Source: Littorina saxatilis
Taxonomy: Eukaryota; Mollusca; Gastropoda; Littorinimorpha; Littorinidae
Direction of reading: 5' to 3'
Length of the DNA stretch: 64,000 bases
NCBI RefSeq assembly: GCF_037325665.1
Contig: NC_090246.1
Coordinates: 33,024,286-33,088,285, forward strand
Positions 36,510-64,000 of the stretch are shown here, in pieces. A model generated the notes under the pieces. The model did no database searches and had not been told where the DNA came from. It was given only the letters and a program-made list of their open reading frames with translations. The translations under genes were made by a program, and so were the position numbers. Within the stretch, counting starts at the first letter, position 1; every line of letters begins with the position of its first letter.

Positions 36510-36837
36510 CACACAGTCTAATCCTTAAATGCAGTCTCGTAGAGATCTTTTATTTGCATTCCTCACACCCAGAACATTGTGCATGCCGTGTGAGTTGACG
36601 GGCAATTTTATGTTTACCCAGGAGTCTCACGAAGAGGTCCGGGTGGCAAACGGGTCAGGCGGCCCAGAAAAATCACCTGACTCCACTTTTCTAGACTTCT
36701 CCGCGTTCGGGTCTGCAAGTGCTGAAGCTACTGCTGAGTCAACAGGGGAGACAACCACATCAACAGGGGAGTCAACTACTGCAGAGAGCAAGTCCACGTC
36801 TGAGGCTAATGGTGCTTCTTCCCTGATTGATTTTTGA
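18643..36837 (+). CDS. LMTK1: Lemur tyrosine kinase (LMTK/AATYK family), complete, 12 exons
   Basis: LMTKs are membrane-anchored kinases of endosomal traffic and neurite growth. Exons are 18643-18768, 20472-20513, 22307-22535, 23656-23726, 25223-25350, 25758-25845, 27033-27166, 27779-27863, 28855-28973, 29533-29682, 30932-34154 and 36622-36837; phases join to give 1536 residues. Residues about 10-34 are a transmembrane anchor followed by basic residues. The kinase domain spans about 143-415: loop GSSWFGKV (150-157), VVVK lysine 177, HRDLAARN (272-279), the family-typical DYG (292-294), PVRWMAPE (313-320), then VMQFCWL. The tail is acidic and Ser/Pro-rich, with four NPF motifs (about 769, 878, 936, 1115), DDF/FGDF-type motifs and a C-terminal SLIDF, as in proteins that bind endocytic adaptors. 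The first glycine-loop repeat is GSS, not GxG. The match to vertebrate LMTK1 is closest in the C-lobe, but an invertebrate gene may be co-orthologous to all LMTKs. Confidence 0.93.
18844..20471. other. LMTK intron 1 content
   Basis: A frame at 19255-19560 includes the segment [17 protein letters not shown], which resembles the N-terminus of some transposon-derived zinc-finger proteins. No zinc finger, catalytic domain or splice-supported continuation is seen, so I do not call it a gene. A (TG)n tract lies near 19815-19832. Confidence 0.3.
21695..22017 (-). mobile_element. SINE of the (TTGA)n-tailed family, minus strand
   Basis: Read on the minus strand it carries 'GTGTACACTACATTGGGGTG', 'GTTAAAGATCCCACGATTGA', 'GACTTGGAATAATAGGCC' in diverged form, then 'GATATGCGCCGAAATGGCTG' and 'ATCTCACACGGCATAAATA'. 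It is collinear with the SINE at 27306-27717 but from a different subfamily, with an altered 5' part ('GATGAGACGAAAAACCGAGG') in place of the tRNA-like head. It lies in LMTK intron 2. Confidence 0.85.
22911..23586. mobile_element. Mutator-like MITE (family M), 676 bp, 9-bp target duplication
   Basis: It has the same ends as 12959-13284: left 'GGGGTCTATGTTGACCAAAA', right (reverse complement) 'GCTGAAGGGGTCTATATCGA'. It is flanked by 9-bp repeats GTAAGTATT (22902-22910) and ATAAGTATT (23587-23595), with one mismatch. Subterminal blocks 'CCCTGTGTACAGGG' and 'CCCTGTATACAGGG' recur. The interior is unrelated to that of the first copy and non-coding. The element ends 69 bp before LMTK exon 4. Confidence 0.82.
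23894..24974. mobile_element. hAT-like element, 1081 bp, carrying a zinc-finger ORF
   Basis: The terminal inverted repeat is CATAGCTGCCAAC (left at 23894; right end GTTGGCAGCTATG at 24974), flanked by direct repeats GTGTTCC (23887-23893 and 24975-24981). The 7-8 bp duplication and the CA..G start fit hAT elements. Imperfect internal similarity near the ends ('CCCTCCCTAGAAAACCGGG' versus 'CCCAGATAAAAATAGGGAGG') lengthens the inverted ends. Only a BED-type zinc-finger ORF is present and the transposase is missing, so the element is non-autonomous. It sits in LMTK intron 4. Confidence 0.72.
24205..24486 (+). CDS. BED-type zinc-finger fragment inside hAT-like element
   Basis: Starting at the first ATG, this encodes 93 residues. 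The core reads [17 protein letters not shown] followed by a C-terminal H-x4-H (HSRTAKH). This C-x2-C...H-x4-H layout is seen in DNA-binding fingers at the N-terminus of hAT and related transposases. The frame stays open upstream to about 24133 (Asp/Glu/Ala-rich) but has no ATG there. No catalytic domain follows, and the stop is clean. It may once have been the first exon of a spliced transposase gene. I have no evidence that it is expressed. Confidence 0.55.
   Translation: MKKTTVQRPKVGPKVLVKFQKSYKQEYDFISESTRRGIHFAFCTKCREDISIGHGGRGYIEAHSRTAKHERNRGTAVEKIRKITQLFASDVDV
26011..26912 (+). mobile_element. Dispersed repeat R1 copy, interrupted by a TTAA MITE
   Basis: It starts 'TCAAGTTTTGACTAAATG' and continues after the inserted MITE (26038-26441) with 'CATAGACTGGGAGTGGGAA', 'CCGATCTTCATGAAACTTTA' and 'CATATAGATATGTTATG'. 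It stops about 250 bp short of the normal 3' end. The empty site can be read in the intact copy at 37131-37984 ('AATATTTTAACATCGAGG'), which shows exactly where the MITE went in. It lies in LMTK intron 6. Confidence 0.85.
26038..26441. mobile_element. piggyBac-type MITE, 404 bp, TTAA duplication
   Basis: Terminal inverted repeats are AGGCTGCCATA and (right, reverse complement) AGGCTGACATA. TTAA lies at both borders (26034-26037 and 26442-26445). Comparison with the intact R1 repeat shows a single TTAA at the empty site, which proves the duplication. There is no ORF of note. TTAA targets are typical of piggyBac (and Kolobok) transposases, which presumably moved it in trans. Confidence 0.88.
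27306..27717 (+). mobile_element. tRNA-derived SINE, full length, (TTGA)n tail
   Basis: The head is strongly tRNA-like: 'GATATAGCTCAGTTGGTAGC' (A box) and 'GAGTTCGATCCCAGGTTC' (B box). A ~300-bp body follows with 'GTTAAAGATCCCACGATTGA' and 'ATATGCGCCGAAATGGCTGC', then a tail of about five TTGA units. Truncated relatives are at 11806 and 21695. It lies 140 bp after LMTK exon 7. The cloverleaf is not completed, so it is not a tRNA gene. Confidence 0.92.
28389..28819 (-). mobile_element. 5'-truncated LINE 3' end with 11-bp target duplication
   Basis: On the minus strand this encodes the last ~65 residues of a LINE ORF2 (28819 to about 28620): '[20 protein letters not shown]', then '[20 protein letters not shown]', then [12 protein letters not shown] and a stop. 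The alternating aromatic/basic pattern is typical of the C-terminus of L1/Tx1-type ORF2 proteins. About 230 bp of 3' UTR and an A-rich tail (broken by 'TG') follow. Direct repeats ATATGATTCAT (28378-28388) and ATATGATGCAT (28820-28830), with one mismatch, flank it. Clade assignment is tentative. It ends 24 bp upstream of LMTK exon 9. Confidence 0.8.
30142..30834 (+). mobile_element. Dispersed repeat R3 with internal perfect 150-bp tandem duplication
   Basis: It starts with a hairpin (GAGTCACTT ... AAGTGACTC), then a (CCGG/CCGT) tract and 'CGATCGGGCTCATATTTTG'. It ends 'GAGCGTTTGCTCTTCTTGTT', a hairpin next to the terminus. Bases 30231-30380 and 30381-30530 are identical by eye. It contains 'TTTCAAGGTCACAGGTCA' motifs in both units. 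The plan parallels R2, but the sequence is otherwise different. It lies in LMTK intron 10, 97 bp before the large exon. Confidence 0.82.
35336..35506. mobile_element. pogo/Tigger-type MITE, 171 bp, TA duplication
   Basis: Inverted ends CAGTGGTACCTGCAATG / (reverse complement of right) CAGTGGTACCTGCCATG, with TA on both sides (35334-35335, 35507-35508). Internal text such as 'GAGAGGACACCTCTCCTTAA' resembles the copy at 40557-41221. It is non-coding. Confidence 0.88.
36171..36505. repeat. Three (CT)n arrays with (TCTGTC)n spacer
   Basis: CT arrays lie at about 36171-36238, 36307-36392 and 36457-36505. They are separated by unique DNA and by a (TCTGTC)n tract near 36420-36455. They sit 116 bp upstream of the final LMTK exon, so length change could affect the intron's pyrimidine-rich context. 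Confidence 0.95.
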
Positions 36838-37130
36838 ACAAGTGTGCTGGTTTTGTGATTGATTTTTTACTTCTAAACGAAGTTGTTTTAGTGATTTTTG
36901 ACTATAGGTGCATTGTATGGAATGGAATTACTATATGTTACACCAAGTATTTATTTACCTTTGTAATCTTGTTTAGGGTTGTGTTACAAATGTATTTGAT
37001 TATTAGACATCAGAAATTTCTACATTATTTTTTGTAGCAATTGCTCTACTCTTGTGTACTTAGAGAAGTTATATGCTATTTTATTGTGAAACCTGTTTGT
37101 CAGTCTGGTTGACAGTCTTTTTTTATTATA
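36838..37130 (+). other. LMTK 3' UTR, proximal part
   Basis: T-rich sequence directly after the stop codon. The end of the transcript is not visible. The region to about 43.2 kb has no competing plus-strand gene, and an AATAAA at about 43197 could mark a distal end. The true polyadenylation site is unknown. Confidence 0.4.
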
Positions 37131-37984
37131 TTTAGTCAAGTTTTGACTAAATATTTTAACATCGAGGGGGAATCGAAACGAGGGTCGTGGTGTATGTGTG
37201 TCTGTCTGTGCGTGTGTGTGTGTGTGTGTGTGTGTAGAGCGATTCAGACTAAACTACTGGACCGATCTTTATGAAATTTGACATGAGAGTTCCTGGGTAT
37301 GAAATCCCCATACGTTTTTTTCATTTTTTTGATAAATGTCTTTGATGACGTCATATCCGGCTTTTCGTGAAAGTTGAGGCGGCACTGTCACGCCCTCATT
37401 TTTCAACCAAATTGGTTGAAATTTTGGTAAAGTAATCTTCGACGAAGCCCGGGGTTCGGTATTGCATTTCAGCTTGGTGGCTTAAAAATTAATTAATGAC
37501 TTTGGTCATTAAAAATCTAAAAATTGTAAAAAAAAATAAAAATTTATAAAACGATCCAAATTTACGTTTATCTTATTCTCCATCATTTGCTGATTCCAAA
37601 AACATATAAATATGTTATATTCGGATTAAAAACAAGCTCTGAAAATTAAATATATAAAAATTATTATCAAAATTAAAGTGTCCAAATCAATTTAAAAACA
37701 CTTTCATCTTATTCCTTGTCGGTTCCTGATTCCAAAAACATATAGATATGATATGTTTGGATTAAAAACACGCTCAGAAAGTTAAAACAAAGAGAGGTAC
37801 AGAAAAGCGTGCTATCCTTCTTAGCGCAACTACTACCCCGCTCTTCTTGTCAATTTCACTGCCTATGCCGTGAGCGGTGGACTACGAGTATACGGTCTTG
37901 CTGCGTTGCATTGCGTTCAGTTTCATTCTGTGAGTTCGACAGCTACTTGACTAAATATTGTATTTTCGCCTTACGCGACTTGTT
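37131..37984 (+). mobile_element. Dispersed repeat R1, complete copy (854 bp)
   Basis: This is the reference copy. It starts 'TTTAGTCAAGTTTTGACTAA' (an AGTCAA/TTGACT hairpin), then a (TG)n tract, then 'GGACCGATCTTTATGAAATT', then two related 'TTCCAAAAACATATA(G/A)ATATG' blocks about 135 bp apart. It ends 'TTTTCGCCTTACGCGACTTG' TT, with a short CGC/GCG hairpin near the terminus. No ORF. Other copies are at 1-620, 7733-8585 (minus) and 26011-26912. Confidence 0.9.
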
Positions 37985-39513
37985 GTTTATTTACAAGGGT
38001 GGAATGCACCATGAAAACGCTAAAGATTAGACATGGCTGCAAGGTTGTTATTCCTGTTTTGAACAAGTGCAATATAATTATTTCTTTCTTACTTGAACTG
38101 AAGCAAGTGAACGTGAAAATGATGAGCGTTTCTCACAAGTCTTTACGGGTGTAAGAAGGAGTGTGTCAAAGATAGTTTTTGGATAGTGTGCAAGTCATGG
38201 AAAAATTTTACTTTCAAAATGGGTTGAATATTTTCCATATTGAGCATTAATGTAAGTGAAGAAAACTAATGAACAGTTATTGATAAAAGAAAGAAAGTAT
38301 TTTGATGAAAATCTTCTTTCCTGCTGGTAACTTATATAATTAAAATTAATTTGGAGGGAAAATTGTTGTGCGATTTCTTATTTCAATCAGTCTTTACCTG
38401 AGAGAGAGAATAGAAGAGATTTTGTTGAGTGTGATTGACTCTTTAGCTGCACGTACTGTTTTATTTGCTGTTCCGTTTTCAGCATTTTGGTGCTCTTTTC
38501 ACCCTCAGCTTTTAGGAAGCAAAGAAGCAATTAACAGTGTGCAAATGGTATCAACAGTACAGTGATATTTTAATAAGTAAAATGAAGCTTCCATAAGCGA
38601 AAATTCGTACCGTCTTGTCTCTTTCTTGTATCAGTGAGTACAGTATTCCTTTGTTTTTTGACTAAGTAAAATACAGCAACATGCATGGTGTTTAGCCAAC
38701 TTTTCAGCAACAAGAGATTGGCCAACAAATAATAAACTAATTTTTCAAGCTTGATGGGAAAATTTAAGTATTGAAAGCAACAGTTGGTTAGTGGTTCTTA
38801 TTTTTGTTGTGTTTTGAAATGGGATTGTGAGATGTAGTTAAACTAATTAAGTGTGATATAACCCGATGGTGTGTATCGGCAACTTGTGATCCTAAATGCA
38901 TAACAATAGTGCAGTTTTTTTTATACTGTATATGTCAACAGGTCCTTTCACTCTTTCCTTGCAGTTCTTCTCAAAGACTTGAATCAAGTCTTTTCTAACG
39001 TGTGGTTGTTTTGACCTATTTTGGTTTGCTGTTTTGAAAACTTTTTCTCCAATTATATTCTCTTCAATCAAAGACTTATTATTCCCCCCTATCATAATCA
39101 CTTCAATCAAAGTTGTTTTCGTAACATTCCATACTGTAAGTAATGACACTTTGACTTACAAGAGATGTCCTTTATACACAAAACTTCATTACATTTAATT
39201 CATTTCACCTTGTGTTCCCCTACCACACCCCCACCCACCCCTAGATTTCCTAAGTTGCTCACAATATCGTATTGTACAGAGGTTATACTTAGTAGAGATA
39301 GATGTAGAATTGCGCAACAAACAAGCACCATGCCAGTTACATATTTAGATTTTTGTAATTGATATGTTCATTTTGGTTTGTAATCCTGATATAATGTTTG
39401 TTTTCTTAATGATAGCTTGTATCTTCATGTCAATAGTACTCTCAACTACCATGTGTGTCTGCATTACAGTACAGTTTCTATCATCTTCTTTTTAAAATCA
39501 TCTTTGTAGGGCA
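37985..39513. other. LMTK 3' flank or distal 3' UTR, no gene seen
   Basis: AT-rich sequence without recognisable exons or repeats apart from short A/T tracts. Frames of up to 85 codons occur, with nothing recognisable in them. Confidence 0.4.
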
Positions 39514-39599
39514 AGTGGCTCTATCCCATCTCCCCCCTTTCTCCGTCGCGATATAACCTTGAACAGTTGAAAACGACGTTAAACACCAAATAAAGAAAG
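39514..39599 (+). mobile_element. Tail-only insertion of SINE S2, 14-bp target duplication
   Basis: Only the last 86 bp of the S2 family are present (from 'AGTGGCTCTATCCCATCTCC' to the 'AAATAAAGAAAG' end). They are flanked by perfect repeats ATCTTTGTAGGGCA at 39500-39513 and 39600-39613. This is a severely 5'-truncated, target-primed insertion. Confidence 0.88.
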
Positions 39600-39613
39600 A
39601 TCTTTGTAGGGCA

Positions 39614-39839
39614 GAACAAAATTGAAGTCAACTGTTACCAAAGCTCAGAAGTTTGTAACAGTGATAAGGTTTTGAAAAAGATGGTTGTGGTGTGCATTTG
39701 TGCCAGTCCATGTCTAATTCCAGATGACTATTTCAGCATTATCTACGTCTTACCTGTATGTTTCTGCCAAAAATGAAAAAAATGGGAATTTGTTTTCAGC
39801 TAGAGTAAACAACTGTTCTGTTTTTGTTATAATCGCCTA

Positions 39840-39881
<42 letters not shown>

Positions 39882-40556
39882 TTTCACAACATGCACACAT
39901 ACCCACACATGTACATTCTTTGACTCGCCTCAATTTCTGTTTTCTCAGAGTGCTAATTATGTTCTTCTATCGTGTATGGACCGTCTGAAATGTCATGAAA
40001 GAGTCCCACCTATTTTGCTCAGAAGCAGCACCACTTTTCGCAGACAATCCAGCCGGTGTTGACTGTAGTAATCTCTGCATCACATATCCTGAGCTACATG
40101 AGTTTGATGTGTACTCGTTCATATGTTCATGATTATTGCTAGTTTTATCTGCTTTGAGTATTTAGTCTGTGGATGTAAGCACAGAGCAATGTTTCTTGTA
40201 GTTAACATAAATTGAGGCTTATGTTGAATGTATGGCTTTTAACAGCTTACTTAAAGTGTAGATGCAAAGTGCTTTTGAAAGCAGTCAGTATCTCATCATT
40301 TCAGTTTCTAACAAAGTTAGCTGGCTTTGTAACATAAATCATTAAATGCAGATTTGTGTCAGAAAACCAAATCATGTGATGCATTGTTCTTTGCTAGATG
40401 TAGAAAACCTGTAGCATTATATAGCCATACCTCATTCTGTACACACCCTTTGCATAACCCCCACCCTCATCCTTCACATGCCCTGCCTATTACTTTGTTC
40501 TGATTATTATACAACAGGATTTAGTTAATTTACCCTGTGATGGGAAAATGGCAATA
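39614..40556. other. LMTK 3' flank with (CA)n tract
   Basis: It contains a (CA)n array at 39842-39880. Frames crossing it are low complexity. No exon, RNA gene or mobile element was recognised in the remainder. Confidence 0.45.
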
Positions 40557-41221
40557 CAGTGGTACCTGCCATGTGAGGCCCCTCTAATGAGAGGACACTT
40601 GTTTAAAGAAAGTGAATCTTCTCTCGTCGCGTTGTCTATCCCTTTTAACCAAAATATACCTGTCATGACAGGCTGTCTGCAGTGTATGGAGCTTAGGCTT
40701 TTGGCTGGTCCCAAGGGTGTCATTTCCCGCAGTGGGGCACTGCGGTTATGAAATTAAAAGCCCCTCCTGTTTTTGGAACCGCAGGAGCTTTCTAGTTTGC
40801 TGTTAGGTAGATTTTTGGTTCCTCTTTCCTGTCATGCTCTCTTTTTCTTCATGAATTCTTTTCCTTTTTCTGCCTTCTTGCTCATTCACCTGTATTTTTT
40901 CCAAAAATCTCTTCTCTTGCCGCTTGTCTCGCGATTCATGTATAGTTTAATCTGTTAGTGTTCTGATGTAAGTCCAGCAGTAGATAGGTTAAGCCTATTT
41001 TAACATACTGGAAACTGGTAATCTTCCAGTAGGTATTAATTTAGTTTTACTAAAGCCTGCTGGGACACAAGTAATGGGTTAGTGCATTTGTAAACAGGAA
41101 TCGCTTGACAAGTGGCCCCCTTCATCCCCCCCTTCCTCGTCCTGATATGGCTCTGCGTAGTCGGCTGGACGTTAAGCAACAAATAAACAAACAAACAAGG
41201 GTGTCATTGCAGGTACAACTG
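40557..41221. mobile_element. pogo/Tigger-type MITE split by a SINE
   Basis: The left end CAGTGGTACCTGCCATG and right end (reverse complement) CAGTTGTACCTGCAATG are bordered by TA (40555-40556, 41222-41223). The family is the same as 35336-35506. Its 3' arm is separated by the SINE at 40725-41196, so the MITE proper is about 180 bp. Confidence 0.87.
40725..41196 (+). mobile_element. Long SINE S3 inserted in a MITE, 12-bp target duplication
   Basis: Perfect direct repeats AAGGGTGTCATT flank it (40713-40724, 41197-41208). The 5' part is 'CCCGCAGTGGGGCACTGCGG', an inverted pair CCGCAGTG/CACTGCGG. The tail 'GTAGTCGGCTGGACGTTAAG' plus (AAAC)n matches the tail of the tRNA-derived SINE at 11181. 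The 5' head is not tRNA-like and its source is unknown. Confidence 0.88.
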
Positions 41222-41223
41222 TA

Positions 41224-43650
41224 GCTTACCTCATGTGACAGGGGAGGCTACCGCTCCTTTCACAGCAGACTCTGCACCCGAGTTGTTGGCCTTTAAAAGT
41301 CAACACCAGTGGATTGTAGAATTCTGTTTGTGATGGGGTCTGGTGGTTTCCGATTGTCTGTATGTTCATGGAAACCTTCGGGTTTGCATAACAGTTTTTA
41401 TAGGGCTAAGAAATTAGCCCTAACATTTTCAATCCTGTTTGATTGTACTTCGCTTCCCGAGGTGATCGTAGTGTTTCGGCACACGGTTACATCATATTCA
41501 CACAGAAAGACAATTTGGAGTGCTTCTGATGGCAATGATTGTTGTGTATTATAACTAGCAGACATTGTTGTTCATCTTATTATGAGGGCATGCCTTGTTT
41601 TCAGTACAAACTCTTGAAAAACTTGAGCTGTTGTCATTAATAAACAAATTGCAGTATAATTGATTTGAAGAAAAAAAGCTTTCCAGCTGAAATTGTTTCT
41701 TTCCATCCAGTTTATATTGAATTGTTCAAGAAGGGCATGTATCATATGTGAAATGTTAATGTCTCCAAATGCTAAAGAAATATTCACTGGATTGTACAGT
41801 CACATGTTTAATTGTGGAATGCAATGAGAGTGTGTACATTGACTCCTTGCTGTGATATTATTTTTGTACTATGGATAGAATGTCCCTGTTTCCTTTGGGA
41901 AAATATTTTAGAGCAAGTTTTCTTTTTCGCTCACTAACAATCAAAGTTGGAATTAGAGCTATCTTTTACGTCTGCTTTGACCATTCCTTAGCTGAACCAT
42001 CTTTTTACGTTCTGGATTTTCAGCAATGCATGTTTTACTTTTGTTCTTTTGAGTGTACTTTAACCCCGCCATGTCAGCAGTATAGTTTTCTTCACTCCAA
42101 TTTTATGATATTTTCATCCCGGTAATCAGAAAGTCTGTACGATTGAGCATGTTATGAGCAGTCATCTTTGGACAATCTTTGATGAAGTAAATCAGTTGGC
42201 TGTGTTAAAACAAAAACAAAACAAAGCAACGAAAGAGACAAAATACACACACGCACAAAAAGGAAATCTGGGAGTGAAAGGGAACCCAATTTATGGATCA
42301 ACTAGGGCTTTGGCTAGTCTTCGGTGGGATTGAGAAGACAAAAGTTTTTTTTTTTTAAAGGCGTAATAATATTTGTACTGTGAACACTTTACTTTAGAGC
42401 TGTTGCAGTTCAAAAGTTTGATTTTGCTTAAATAAATTATTTAGCTTTGTGGGCGAAATGAGATTAAAAAGAAACATGTGATGATTACTAAAGTTGGCTG
42501 CTCATAACACTCAGCTGAATATATTTACCTGCGCATAAATTTGTATATGTACAGTAAATGAGTTTGGTTGTGTACCATGTTGCATCGATAAACTGCGCAC
42601 ACATATCACATGAAAATTGTGAGCAATATGAGTGTATTCACTTCCTTTACAAACATTAATCAACACAGAGTATATTTGAAGAGTGTGATTTGATAATGTT
42701 TTGTATAACATTAATTAAACGAACTACAAGAAAGTGTGTTTAGAATTTGTTTAATTTTTACATTTACTCTGCTTTCTTTGAGTGCCAACCAGAAGAAGAG
42801 AAAGGAAAGAGTTGTGAGTTCTTGGTTTGTTTATTACATTTCACAATGGTTATCATTTCTGTTATAAACACCAACTACCAATCTCATTCAATGATTTCTT
42901 TTATAGAAGTACACACATAAAAGACATTCTATATTCAGAAATGGCAATTCAGTATGAAAAGTAAATCTTCCCGCAAGCAATGCTTACACACTAGCACATA
43001 TTATTCATTCTCTATACCGCACCTTTTTGCTTATATTCTTTTACCGATAAAGATTCATTATTTTTGCAGAAGCCACATATACCTCACAAACAATCTCGCC
43101 AACATAATGACACTCTAAACTCCGCATCTTAGTGCATATGCAGGGAATGTTTCATTGACAAAAATCCATGAATGTAGAATGCATTGACATCTGTGCAATA
43201 AACGAATTCTGTAACTAACTGTCAGGTTTGTATGGATTAAAAAGAGAGAGTTCACTCTTTTGCAGCCCATATAAACCCGACAGAGTTATTAACGAACATC
43301 ATCTATTCCCATGTACACTCGGCATGGATTACAGGTTTCTTTTCTGTGCCTACTTGTACCTTACTTGTGTGTACACACAGAGGGAAAAGGCACTAGCAGG
43401 TCTGCACATACATTGACTTTGAAGATTCTCTACCCTTAATCCACCCGGGGCATATAAAGGCTGATGTCTTCAAAACACTGGGCTGTGCCTGCCTGCATTA
43501 TGAACAAAAACACAAACTTTTCATTTCTTATAGTAAAGTACATGTACTTTCAAAACTATCATTATACGTTATTTGTCGAGATCTGTGTAAAATGTCATAT
43601 TTTGGTCAAAACGCAAATAACATTTATGTATCGATCGAATTCCTTTCAGG
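41224..43650. other. Gene-poor DNA between LMTK and WDR13
   Basis: No coding exon or repeat family was recognised. It is AT-rich, with a T run near 42340-42356. An AATAAA at about 43197 on the plus strand is a candidate distal polyadenylation signal for LMTK, which would imply a 3' UTR of more than 6 kb. Confidence 0.35.
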
Positions 43651-43898
43651 TACTGACTTTGTTGTTGTTTTGACGATTGAACGAGCACACACACATGTAT
43701 GCAATCAAACACAAAAGCTTCATATTTGGGCGTTTCAGGTTGACCGAAACTTCAAAGGAACTACAAAACACACGTCATGTACTGACTTTGTTGTTGTTTT
43801 GACGATTGAACGAGCCCACACACATGCAATCAAACACATGACGTGTGTTTTGTAGTTCCTTTGAAGTTTCGGTCAACCTGAAACGCCCAAATATGAAG
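43651..43898. repeat. Perfect 62-bp inverted repeat with interleaved direct repeat
   Basis: 43718-43779 and 43837-43898 are exact reverse complements over 62 bases (outer end CTTCATATTTGGGCGTTTCA, inner end CACACGTCATG). The 57-bp loop (43780-43836) repeats the sequence just left of the first arm (43651-43711: 'TACTGACTTTGTTGTTGTTT', then CGATTGAACGAGC). The layout is direct-arm-direct-inverted arm. Confidence 0.95.
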
Positions 43899-44677
43899 TT
43901 TTGTAGGCCTCTGACATCACATGGCTCAAAGAAGGGAAATCCAATCGATACATATTGCAATGTATCCAGGTCGTGTCCGCTCACATATTCACATAAAGGA
44001 CATTCACTCTTCAACAGCACATCCTGTAAATAAATACATTACAAAGACAAAATCAACTATTTATAAAACACTTTGAAGCAACTGCACAAGGTATGTCTTT
44101 GTCAAGGTAGGTATTGCTCAGTTTGAGATATTCTGTAGGAAAGCCAGCATCACAATTGTGCAAGTCCTTCACATTTTCATGTCTGTGTATCATTGGCAAC
44201 AATGTCAGTATGCCATTATTATTTGGGCAAACGTTTGTGCTCCATAAACTGCAAAGATGCCCAACAAAATATACTCCAAACAAAAATTACATCAGTCAAC
44301 AGTTTGTAGAGCACATTTTTATTTAGCCTTCAAAGTTCAAATGAGCGACATAAACTGTAACTGTGCTCCACTTTAGCTTATTTTGTGGGGCACATTCACA
44401 ATTTATGGAACAAAACCTTTTGCCCAAATACCTTGGCAATACTGACATCTTTCGCCAAGAATATTTATGGCCCAAACACAATAGTCACAAGATCTGTCAT
44501 AGCTGACAGGAGAATAAAACACAGAACGAAATTGATCTAATGTTTGCAGTAACTCCAAATAATGTGTCAATTCCTTTAATGTTTTTTTTACACACCAAAC
44601 ACCCCCTTGTATTACACACCTGTTTATTTTCATCACAGTCAAAGCTACTCTCAAAGCCAAGAGTGGACGGCAGAACT
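43899..44677 (-). other. Probable WDR13 3' UTR and downstream DNA
   Basis: This lies directly downstream of the WDR13 stop on the minus strand. A TTTATT at about 44319 reads AATAAA on the minus strand and could be the polyadenylation signal, giving a 3' UTR near 350 bp. Nothing else was recognised. Confidence 0.4.
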
Positions 44678-63916
<19,239 letters not shown>

Positions 63917-64000
63917 TAAGTTCACGGTCTTAATTTTAGCAGTTCTAGCTTAAATTGTTTATCATACTTAATGGCTGAAGATATGAAAATCAAACAAGAC

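Larger units (their letters stand above)
34155..36621. other. LMTK last intron
   Basis: The donor GTACGA follows codon NIQQ and the acceptor TTTACCCAG precedes ESHEEV. If the intron is retained, translation stops after five further residues (VRQSS), so an alternative shorter C-terminus is possible. AATAAA-like motifs (for example near 34654) could support it. The intron holds a pogo-type MITE and three CT arrays. Confidence 0.7.

Overview
The window is animal nuclear DNA, most likely from a gastropod mollusc. Its genes are spliced, its introns are AT-rich and full of (CT)n, (CA)n and poly-G tracts, and it is dense in short non-autonomous transposons. The gastropod assignment rests on repeat families I recognise from memory (tRNA-derived SINEs ending in (TTGA)n or (AAAC)n, the 'GACTCACATGCGAAGC' repeat, and a Helitron ending GGGTATTCATCTAGT). 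No search was run, so it is an inference.

Four host genes can be read exon by exon. (1) A cytohesin ARF-GEF runs leftward. Only its first three coding exons (13963 down to 9361) lie here, and the Sec7 and PH exons are beyond the left edge. (2) A lemur tyrosine kinase (LMTK/AATYK family) runs rightward from 18643 to 36837 in 12 exons, predicting 1536 residues: a membrane anchor, a kinase domain, and a very long acidic, Ser-rich tail mostly encoded by one 3.2-kb exon. (3) WDR13 runs leftward from 62083 to 44678 in 13 exons, predicting 485 residues, the same length as I recall for human WDR13. (4) The first two coding exons of RAC1 (62437-63915) run off the right edge. Cytohesin and LMTK are divergent. 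LMTK and WDR13 converge tail to tail. WDR13 and RAC1 are head to head with 353 bp between start codons.

Most of the rest is mobile DNA. There are three copies of an ~0.8-kb repeat loaded with AGGTCA-type direct repeats (15724, 49193, 56747) and four copies of another ~0.85-kb repeat (1, 7733, 26011, 37131). There is also a nested stack at 54501-58372: two head-to-head Helitrons, one split by a Tigger/pogo element and the other by an unclassified inverted-repeat element that itself holds a copy of the ~0.8-kb repeat. The remaining families are TTAA-flanked MITEs, TA-flanked pogo-type MITEs (one carries a 14-copy minisatellite), two Mutator-like MITEs with 9-bp duplications, a hAT-like element with a BED-type zinc finger, a 5'-truncated LINE, a LINE 3' end with an 11-bp duplication, and a nearly intact Tc1 (DD34E) element.

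No retrovirus, LTR element, Polinton, CRISPR array, rRNA or functional tRNA gene was found. The strongest unusual signals are a shared 5' and 3' architecture across otherwise different repeat families, the nested Helitron complex, a perfect 62-bp inverted repeat at 43718-43898, a minisatellite born inside a MITE, and MITEs sitting almost on WDR13 splice sites.
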